Shown here in pieces: positions 1 to 5,768 of a DNA stretch of 5,768 nt. Origin of the DNA: CAJXVY01 sp965660355 (lineage in GTDB: Bacteria; Actinomycetota; Actinomycetes; Actinomycetales; Microbacteriaceae); NCBI GenBank assembly GCA_965660355.1, contig CBFHZN010000053.1:1-5768 (forward strand), written 5' to 3'. The notes beneath the pieces were generated by a model. It saw nothing but the letters and a program-made list of their open reading frames with translations, had not been told where the DNA came from and searched no databases. Every line of letters starts with the position of its first letter. The stretch's first letter is position 1. Position numbers and translations under genes: made by a program.

Positions 1-2328
1 TGGGCCCAGCTGACCACACAGAGTGGTTCGGTCAATGCTGATCGCCTAAAGCGAGCAGCTCGGAACGCCTTTGAAGCTCGTCCTACCGATGGTAACGAAA
101 TAGAGACAGATTTTTGGACCGCTATTTCAGGGGCAAGGGAATCCTTTGATCAAGTGGAGGGCTGCAAGCTTCTTGTCATGTTTAAAGACGGCTTTGATTT
201 TCAAGTATTTGACAAGGATGCAAGCTCAGAATTCGCGATCGAAGAGGTGAACGAACTTCTGGAGCAACGTTTTTATTCTGCCTCCGTTGAGGCAGCGGAA
301 CTTGCCGTAGAAGATCTTTGTCGACCCCAAGGCTTAGCTGACGGACTTCGTGCCGATGATGTTTTTACAGTCGCAGTAGGCCTGGGTTCGGGGAACTTTG
401 GTCAACTCGAGTCCTTTACAGAAAATCCGGCTATCAATTGCGGTGAGCGTGAAGGCTTCGGCGCTCTGTTGAGAGCGGAGCAGCCAGGGGATCTTGTGAA
501 TATCTTCTCGCGAACTCTAGATCCATCATTCACTCCTGCTACTTTCACGAGCAACTTTAACTTCGAGATGAGCCAAGCGCTCACTAGCATCAACATTGTC
601 ACAAGTGGAATGAGTCCATTTGACCGATTTTTCATATCACCGCCTACAACTTGCACTACCTCAAATGCTCAAGAATTTGACCGTTCTTCAGCCCAAGCGG
701 GCGGTGAATTCTCACCAGGAGTCACATGGAAAGGTACAAGTTATGGGGATGGCGAAGCTCTGAAGGTTCTCATAAGAAGAGACGTAGAAGAGAGTGGCAC
801 GGAAGAATGTTGGAGCGGAACCTGGGAAATTGACCCCGGAACCAGGGCTCAGAGCTCGGTTACTCTGGATGCAGACTTGGAACCCTTTGCCTTTTTTGAA
901 GACGATCGGGAAGTATTCACAATTGGACAACAAAACCTTGATTTTCAAAGTCTTTTGAGAAGATCAAGCTCTCCAAATCAAACCGGCGAAGAAGGCTTTC
1001 CAGGTCTCACGGAAGCTGATCTGGACCCCTCCATTCGCATCGAGATGCAGGGTGGACTGTTTGACAGAAATGGTAATCAAGTTCTTCAGGCCTACCAATC
1101 TGAGTTGGGCGTTTCTGAACTGGGGGGACTCAACAGCATCCCTATCCCAAAGAACATACCTGTAGGGCCCTACACATTCAAGCTAGACCTAGGAGTTGAT
1201 GTTGAGGGACTCGATATTGATTTGCGAGACGTATCTTGGGAAAGAAGCGTCTCGTTGGAGGGGGCAATCCCAATTCCCATTGCAGAGGGCAATATTTCTT
1301 TTGGCGACATAGTCGGACGGGAACAAGCCATTGGTCTCTTCCAGATCTCTTCTGTGGCCGATGAACCTCTATTTTTCGATCTTGATCAAATTGAGTTGGT
1401 GACCTTTGAATCGCCTCAAGGGGCAAGTGGATACCAGCTGGTCTCCAACCAAGACACTTTCAGACTCGAGCCCGAAGCCACGACAGAATTTGAAATTGGC
1501 CTAGCGCCGATTACAGACGAAGAAGTCAGGTTTGCCGGCCCCATATCTGGTGAGATTTTGATTCCGCTCAGAACTGAGGATGGAGAGATTGCTGGCTCTT
1601 ATATCATTCCAGTGGAATTCAGCGCTAACCAGATTCCAGACGAGAACCTTCTAATCAAGATACTTGCGGTCGCGCTTCTGATGCTGCTCGGGGCGTTGCT
1701 AACAGCGGGTGCTCTTTGGCTTGTGGGGTATCGAATCTCTCGATTCCCCAAGGAATCTGAGATCTGGGAAAAAGGCTTGCAGAGTGTGACAATTCCGGTG
1801 GACATCAGTGAAAGCTCCATAACTTTGCGCGACACAATCCCAGACATCTCTGACCAAAGATGGAGCCAAATCGACCTTGACGGCCGAAAGACCGCTCGCC
1901 TGGGAGAACTGACTCTTCGGGCAACCTCACCAGGGTTGAGCCTTGCCGGAACCGGATATGCGCAGCTTTCTGATTCCTCTAAAGCCGGCTGGGGAAGCAG
2001 CGGAGACAGCATTGAATTCTCCTCGAAGGATCAGATACCTCGAATGGGATTGGGTTTGCAAAGCAATTATCTAGTGAGTATTGAAAGAGCAGATCTTCCA
2101 GAGGATGGACAGTTGACCTCTTCAATTCCCGGCACAATAACTCTTGTCTCCAATATCGATAGCCTTCCCGAGCAACTCGATCGGATAGTAGAAGATGCGT
2201 CTCGGGATGCTAATGAAATAGTTCCTGCGATTTTGGGCTCCTCAAAACCCAGTAAGCCGAGAAAAAAGAAAAAAGCCGACAATCAAGATTCTGAAGACTT
2301 GAACTCAAGTTTTCAGGTGGACTTCTAA
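1..2328 (+). CDS. VWA domain membrane protein, 5'-truncated (C-terminal 775 residues)
   Basis: The frame is open from the first base of the window, so the true start, any signal peptide and the first VWA strand with the DxSxS metal site lie upstream; the GTG at 154 is internal. Numbering residues from the window edge: the end of a VWA domain covers about 1-135, with T36 (in ETDF) a candidate MIDAS threonine, and the strand LLVMF followed by K62-D63-G64 where VWA proteins usually have TDG. Next comes an LCRPQGLADGLR stretch (106-117) and the last strand VFTVAVGLG. Residues about 180-545 are β-rich and of unknown fold, probably extracytoplasmic. A single hydrophobic helix (554-577, ILAVALLML to LVGY) is followed by R578, R581 and K584, so by the positive-inside rule the last ~195 residues are cytoplasmic. 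All five cysteines (55, 107, 147, 218, 270) precede the helix. The C-terminus has a basic cluster R754-K758, then an acidic stretch and a terminal FQVDF. The role is inferred as a membrane receptor or adaptor for the tubulin-like protein encoded 14 bp downstream. The VWA call is firm; ligand and function are unknown. Confidence 0.86.
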   Translation, partial: WAQLTTQSGSVNADRLKRAARNAFEARPTDGNEIETDFWTAISGARESFDQVEGCKLLVMFKDGFDFQVFDKDASSEFAIEEVNELLEQRFYSASVEAAELAVEDLCRPQGLADGLRADDVFTVAVGLGSGNFGQLESFTENPAINCGEREGFGALLRAEQPGDLVNIFSRTLDPSFTPATFTSNFNFEMSQALTSINIVTSGMSPFDRFFISPPTTCTTSNAQEFDRSSAQAGGEFSPGVTWKGTSYGDGEALKVLIRRDVEESGTEECWSGTWEIDPGTRAQSSVTLDADLEPFAFFEDDREVFTIGQQNLDFQSLLRRSSSPNQTGEEGFPGLTEADLDPSIRIEMQGGLFDRNGNQVLQAYQSELGVSELGGLNSIPIPKNIPVGPYTFKLDLGVDVEGLDIDLRDVSWERSVSLEGAIPIPIAEGNISFGDIVGREQAIGLFQISSVADEPLFFDLDQIELVTFESPQGASGYQLVSNQDTFRLEPEATTEFEIGLAPITDEEVRFAGPISGEILIPLRTEDGEIAGSYIIPVEFSANQIPDENLLIKILAVALLMLLGALLTAGALWLVGYRISRFPKESEIWEKGLQSVTIPVDISESSITLRDTIPDISDQRWSQIDLDGRKTARLGELTLRATSPGLSLAGTGYAQLSDSSKAGWGSSGDSIEFSSKDQIPRMGLGLQSNYLVSIERADLPEDGQLTSSIPGTITLVSNIDSLPEQLDRIVEDASRDANEIVPAILGSSKPSKPRKKKKADNQDSEDLNSSFQVDF
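2291..2316 (+). promoter_or_regulatory. RNA hairpin at the end of the VWA gene
   Basis: CTGAAGACTTG pairs with CAAGTTTTCAG around an AACT loop. This is an 11-bp stem with one G-U wobble (2296 with 2311), optionally extended by U2290-G2317. It lies inside the last codons of the VWA gene, ending 9 nt before its stop codon and 15 nt before the Shine-Dalgarno sequence of the next gene. No U-tract follows, so it is not an intrinsic terminator. It could influence mRNA processing, stability or the relative translation of the two genes. The pairing is seen in the sequence; any function is inference, and coding sequence can form such stems by chance. Confidence 0.4.
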
Positions 2329-2331
2329 TTT

Positions 2332-2337
2332 AGGGGG
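2332..2337 (+). promoter_or_regulatory. Shine-Dalgarno sequence of the tubulin-like gene
   Basis: AGGGGG can pair with the 16S anti-SD core UCCUCC over all six positions with one G-U wobble, and sits 5 nt before the ATG at 2343. The purine run continues through GAGAAA to the start codon. It fixes that ATG as the start. It also suggests the second gene has its own efficient initiation rather than depending only on ribosomes finishing the upstream gene. There is no room for a promoter in the 14-bp gap, so the two genes are probably co-transcribed. Confidence 0.85.
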
Positions 2338-2342
2338 AGAAA

Positions 2343-5300
2343 ATGGAGAAACTGCTAGTTATTGGCCTTGGAGGATCAGGCGGAAAAACCCTAGCGTTTT
2401 TGATGGATGAGCTGAAGTTTCAGCTTGGCGATGCTTTCGGGGGTGACCTTCCAGACTGCTGGGAGTTTGTTCACATAGACGTTCCCCTCAAACCAGACGC
2501 AATTGGCAAGAAGCTCGCCGCCCCTGTTGATCAACAAGGCGGCACTTACGTTGGGCTGGGAGCAACTTCTTACCAGGAGGTGGATTCAGCTGTTTACGGC
2601 AAATTAGCAGGATCAAATCCAAATGCGGAGGACACTCTTGCGAGGTGGAGACCAGATAAGCACGAAGGTGGAAAAATCCTTATCGCATCTGGAGCCGGTG
2701 CTTATAGGGGAATCGGTCGAATGGTGACCGTAAGCCGTGCAGATCACATCCATTCGCAGCTTTCTCAGGTGCTGCAAAGACTCAGTCGAAGTGAAGATTT
2801 AGGCAAGCTGGAAAGCTTGGTTGGTGAAACTTCTAATGTTGGAAGCAGCAGTGTTAGAGCACTTATTGTCTCCTCCCTTGTTGGCGGTAGCGGTGCTTCC
2901 ATGGTTTTGGATGTTGCTGATTTGTTGAGATCGCTGAACTCCAAAGCGGGCCTGAACGCAACCCACACCGCTGCCTTTTTGTTCACCGCGGATGTTTTCG
3001 GTCCGCAAATTGCCCCAACTGCAGGTGCTGGAAGCTTGGCAACAATTTCTGAGCTGATTAACTCGCTACGAAACACCGACTCGTGGAGCAGTAAAGAGTG
3101 GGCGGCACTAGGTGCATCTGGACTACCAAAGCCCCAGATTTCAGGCCGTGGACCATTTATGATCTTTCCAATCGGAAGCGCCTCTCACGGTGTGCCCTTT
3201 GGAGAAGAACCGGAAGATGTTTATCGAGGATTTGCCAGAATGTTGGCTCCGGTATTCGTTGATGACAAATTGCAGAACAGCTTCTGGTCCTATGTTCAAA
3301 CAAACGCTCTAAATGACGCAAACTCAACACCCGATAACTCTCGCATCAGCGAAACTGCCAGCGTGGGTGCTGACACCAAGGTTCGCTGGGCACACTTCGG
3401 TGGATTTGGAAGTGCAACACTGACCATGGGTCGCAAGCGTTATTTGGAATATGCATCTCAAAGAATTGCTCGCGAGGCTGTTGAGCTTCTGGTAAACGGT
3501 CATGGTGTTAACGTCAACACCCAGGGCAACCCAGATCAAAGAAAGCGCGAATTAGCGGCAGAGCTGAAGGACGAGTTCCTGACTGCATTGCCACTTGGCT
3601 ATCAGAAGGGAACAGGTTTCACCCCGGAGGCTTTGATTTCTTCTGCCTCTCCGAAATCAGACCGAGAAGCAATTGTGAATGCCTACCTGTCTGAGATAAG
3701 CAGCGTTTTTGGCAACCAACCCGCACAAGCAATTTCTGCGAAGCTAAAAGCAAAACTCACCGCTTATGAGCAGGTGTTGGCCAGTGGTTCTGAAGCGGTA
3801 ATCAAATCACTTAGAACTTGGGCGGAGAGTCTGCAAACCGCTGTGGAAGACGCCTACCTGAATGCAGTCTCTCAGTATGGACTGGAGGTTGCCGGATTAC
3901 TGCTTGAAGAATTGCAGGCTGAGCTCACAACTCTTGCATCGCAAACTCTTGCCAGCTCCCCTCTTTTGAGTCAGAACCCACCTCCTGCCGGTGCTATTTC
4001 TGCAGATGTTGTCGGAAAACTTGCCAAAAGAGGCAAAGAGATAGTCGGTCCAACTGCTGCAGCTGCAGTCGGTGTCAAAAAAGACATCTTTGGCCACTTC
4101 AATTTTGTCATTACCAAGCAGGCCGGATCTTCAATCAAAGAGTCACTTCTGGACTATGTTTCCAATGGCCTAAGAGCCCTAAAAGACGGCAACAGCCATC
4201 TGTTGACAGAGCTCGTTTACTCCATTCAAATGAAGTCGCAGGGCACGGTAACCGCCGAATATCGAGAGGCACCTCTAGCTGAGTGGCCTCGAACTGGTGA
4301 TGATGAGGTCCCGGACTATTTCGAACCAGCAGTGAATGAGGTTATGCTTGAAAGCACCAAGGAATTCCCCACTTTCTTCTCGAACCACATTACTCAGTCT
4401 GTGACCACATCCTCAGGCACCCCAATCAGAGAAGCAGCAAGACAGATCATTCTGCAAATGGAGTCCGACCCAAATAATCCTGGAGAGTTCAGGAAGATCA
4501 GTGGGTGGTCACTGGATCGAGAGAATGACGGATCACACCCTCACATAGGCAGGAAAGCAAACTGGTATCCGGCCGAAATCAGTTCCGCCATCGGAGGCCT
4601 TTCAAAATCTGCGGCCGAGTATCAGGTAGCCCTTGGTCACGAATCACTTCTCACATACGCCAGGGAATGGGTCGAAAGAAGAGATTCAACATTTGAGTTA
4701 TTCGCCCGCCAAGGGTTCCGAGACTGGCTGAACCCGATGTCAGGATCATCACCAAACCTTTCCTTGCAAAAAGAGAGAAGGACCCTACTAGAGGGGAAGA
4801 TGATCACTGCCTTGAAATATGCCTCACCGCTAGTTCAGGTTGATGAGCAGATGATCTCTAGAGTTCATGGCAACGAAGCTTTGGGCCTTAAGTTTGATTT
4901 CTCCACAATCCCACTGGGTGAGTCAGATCCCGTGGTGGCTAAGATGCAGAATTTTTGGCAGGGATCATCTGCTGCCGCTGAAAACAATGGTTCTCTCGAG
5001 GGCGCTTTGGATCAAACTAAAGATGTCACGGATGTTTTTATCTCTTCCCGATTCGCGGCCCCTTATGTGCCTTTGGTATTCAAATCACTAACAGAGCCGA
5101 TCAGGAACGAGTGGACTCAGTCGGTTGCTAGTGGAAGCACAAGCTCCTTCTGGCAATGGAGGAGAGCAAGGCCTCTGAGAAACTTCGTGCCAATGTCTCA
5201 GCAAACTATTGACGCATTTGTTCAGGGTTGGCTCGTCGGAAGACTCAGTGGTCATATTCAGCTTGAAGAAAATCCATTTAAGAGTGGTTATCAACAGGTA

Positions 5301-5768
5301 AAGGTCTGGAGCAATAAGGGCGAATGGCTCTATTTCGACGCCGACCCGGAAGTTTTGGGCATAGATGGTGTTGGTCTGAAGTACTCAAGACCAGGCCAGG
5401 ACAATTCCGGATGGAACGTCCCAGCAATTTTGCTTGAGCATTTTGCCTTGGCGATGTCGAAATGTCAGGCTATGGATTTGAGTCCGCTGGATCCATATTG
5501 GGCTGTAGTCGACATGGGTTTGACTCTTCAAAAAGGCGACCCATCTGGGAATGGTTTGTGGGGAGCTGTGTCTACAGGACTCAGCCCACTGCAGGAATTC
5601 TTAGCATTGACTTGCAGCGCTCAGGGTGTTTCAGGAACTCAAATGGAAAAACTCGCGGCCAACCCAGATTCAGAGTCAAGAAGAGAAGCTTCCATGGAGT
5701 GGTTGCAACAGGTCCTCGATTACTCAAAGGCCTTGCAGGAGCACAAGTTTGAAGAGAGTAACTTCTAT
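2343..5768 (+). CDS. Large tubulin/FtsZ-superfamily protein (Tubulin_2-like), 3'-truncated
   Basis: The frame is open for 1142 codons from an ATG with a strong ribosome binding site and runs off the right edge. The N-terminal ~380 residues look like a divergent tubulin/FtsZ GTPase domain. A βαβ start LLVIGLGGSGGKTL (4-17) matches the T1 loop. HIDV (44-47) is T2-like, with D46 after a strand. IASGAGAYRGIGR (114-126) is T3-like. VSSLVGGSGAS (176-186) corresponds to the GGGTGSG tubulin signature (T4). FLFTADVFGP (212-221) is T5-like, and AGSLATISEL (229-238) is T6/H7-like. GGFGSATLTMGRKRYLEYA (353-371) may mark the end of the nucleotide-binding half. A helix-rich, possibly coiled-coil stretch follows (about 463-538), then a long C-terminal region containing WQWRRARPLRNFVP (937-950) and GWLVGRLSG (963-971), which I recall as typical of actinobacterial family members. 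No signal peptide or membrane helix is seen, so it should be cytoplasmic. FtsZ is about 350-500 residues and tubulin about 450, so at least 700 residues are extra. The role is inferred: GTP-dependent polymer or scaffold tied to the membrane VWA protein encoded upstream. Polymerisation and GTPase activity are not shown by the sequence. Confidence 0.85.
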   Translation, partial: MEKLLVIGLGGSGGKTLAFLMDELKFQLGDAFGGDLPDCWEFVHIDVPLKPDAIGKKLAAPVDQQGGTYVGLGATSYQEVDSAVYGKLAGSNPNAEDTLARWRPDKHEGGKILIASGAGAYRGIGRMVTVSRADHIHSQLSQVLQRLSRSEDLGKLESLVGETSNVGSSSVRALIVSSLVGGSGASMVLDVADLLRSLNSKAGLNATHTAAFLFTADVFGPQIAPTAGAGSLATISELINSLRNTDSWSSKEWAALGASGLPKPQISGRGPFMIFPIGSASHGVPFGEEPEDVYRGFARMLAPVFVDDKLQNSFWSYVQTNALNDANSTPDNSRISETASVGADTKVRWAHFGGFGSATLTMGRKRYLEYASQRIAREAVELLVNGHGVNVNTQGNPDQRKRELAAELKDEFLTALPLGYQKGTGFTPEALISSASPKSDREAIVNAYLSEISSVFGNQPAQAISAKLKAKLTAYEQVLASGSEAVIKSLRTWAESLQTAVEDAYLNAVSQYGLEVAGLLLEELQAELTTLASQTLASSPLLSQNPPPAGAISADVVGKLAKRGKEIVGPTAAAAVGVKKDIFGHFNFVITKQAGSSIKESLLDYVSNGLRALKDGNSHLLTELVYSIQMKSQGTVTAEYREAPLAEWPRTGDDEVPDYFEPAVNEVMLESTKEFPTFFSNHITQSVTTSSGTPIREAARQIILQMESDPNNPGEFRKISGWSLDRENDGSHPHIGRKANWYPAEISSAIGGLSKSAAEYQVALGHESLLTYAREWVERRDSTFELFARQGFRDWLNPMSGSSPNLSLQKERRTLLEGKMITALKYASPLVQVDEQMISRVHGNEALGLKFDFSTIPLGESDPVVAKMQNFWQGSSAAAENNGSLEGALDQTKDVTDVFISSRFAAPYVPLVFKSLTEPIRNEWTQSVASGSTSSFWQWRRARPLRNFVPMSQQTIDAFVQGWLVGRLSGHIQLEENPFKSGYQQVKVWSNKGEWLYFDADPEVLGIDGVGLKYSRPGQDNSGWNVPAILLEHFALAMSKCQAMDLSPLDPYWAVVDMGLTLQKGDPSGNGLWGAVSTGLSPLQEFLALTCSAQGVSGTQMEKLAANPDSESRREASMEWLQQVLDYSKALQEHKFEESNFY

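Noticed and set aside
154..156. GTG as the start of the first gene
   Set aside because: The same frame is open to base 1 and encodes plausible VWA sequence upstream (including the TDF motif at residues 36-38). There is no convincing ribosome binding site before it, and it would cut a VWA domain in half.
1599..2012. 137-codon reverse-strand open frame
   Set aside because: It lies antisense within the well-supported VWA gene, crosses the codons of the membrane helix, and its product looks like a shadow translation without recognisable domains.
2262..2268. In-frame A AAA AAG slippery heptamer suggesting -1 frameshifting
   Set aside because: The hairpin at 2291 is 22 nt downstream, beyond the usual 5-9 nt spacer. 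The shifted frame ends at TGA 2292 after eight codons, merely replacing the last residues. Lysine codons explain the A-runs.
2291..2330. Rho-independent terminator between the two genes
   Set aside because: The stem is followed by GTGGACTTC rather than a U-tract, and lies inside the coding sequence just before a closely spaced downstream gene.
2364..2393. Walker A P-loop (GGSGGKT) at the N-terminus of the second protein
   Set aside because: The GxxxxGK[ST] spacing fails because the residue that should be Gly or Ala is L9. The position, the later VGGSGAS loop and the GAGAYRGIGR motif fit a tubulin-type T1 loop better.
2765..3076. 103-codon reverse-strand open frame
   Set aside because: It is antisense to the conserved GTPase signature region of the tubulin-like gene; Ser/Leu/Thr-rich shadow translation with no motif.
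4057..4068. 12-bp perfect palindrome CTGCAGCTGCAG
   Set aside because: It falls in a run of alanine codons (alternating GCT/GCA) inside the tubulin-like gene. Composition explains it and it has no symmetric flanks.
5462..5752. 96-codon forward-strand frame near the right edge
   Set aside because: It overlaps the tubulin-like gene in another frame. The main frame stays open with sensible composition through the window end, and no ribosome binding site supports a separate start.

Overview
The window is almost entirely occupied by two large same-strand genes, both cut by the window edges. They look like one operon and a two-component membrane/cytoskeleton module. The left gene encodes the C-terminal 775 residues of a von Willebrand factor A (VWA) domain protein. 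It has a β-rich extracytoplasmic region, one transmembrane helix and a roughly 200-residue cytoplasmic tail. The right gene starts 14 bp later behind a strong ribosome binding site. It encodes the first 1142 residues of a very large divergent tubulin/FtsZ-superfamily protein (Tubulin_2-like, often annotated 'tubulin-like protein'), and its reading frame is still open at the right edge.

Layout: 1-2328 is the VWA membrane protein (start lies upstream). 2291-2316 is a hairpin inside its last codons. 2329-2342 is the short intergenic gap with the Shine-Dalgarno sequence. 2343-5768 is the tubulin-like protein (end lies downstream). No RNA gene, mobile element, CRISPR array, intrinsic terminator or convincing reverse-strand gene was seen, and no gap exceeds 14 bp.

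How the genes may work together is partly inference. The VWA protein would sense or bind something outside the membrane and present its tail to the cytoplasm, where the tubulin-like protein would polymerise or scaffold. Makarova and Koonin (Biology Direct, 2010), as I recall it, described a new FtsZ/tubulin family accompanied by a VWA protein, a distinct GTPase and OmpA-family proteins, and proposed a membrane-remodelling system. This pair fits that description or an actinobacterial relative of it. It is therefore probably a recognised but experimentally little-explored system rather than a wholly new one.

Organism: base composition is about half G+C by eye. The VWA and tubulin sequences resemble, from memory, those annotated in actinobacteria. 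A moderate-GC actinobacterium (for example a small-genome freshwater or marine Microbacteriaceae-type lineage) is my best guess, with low confidence.
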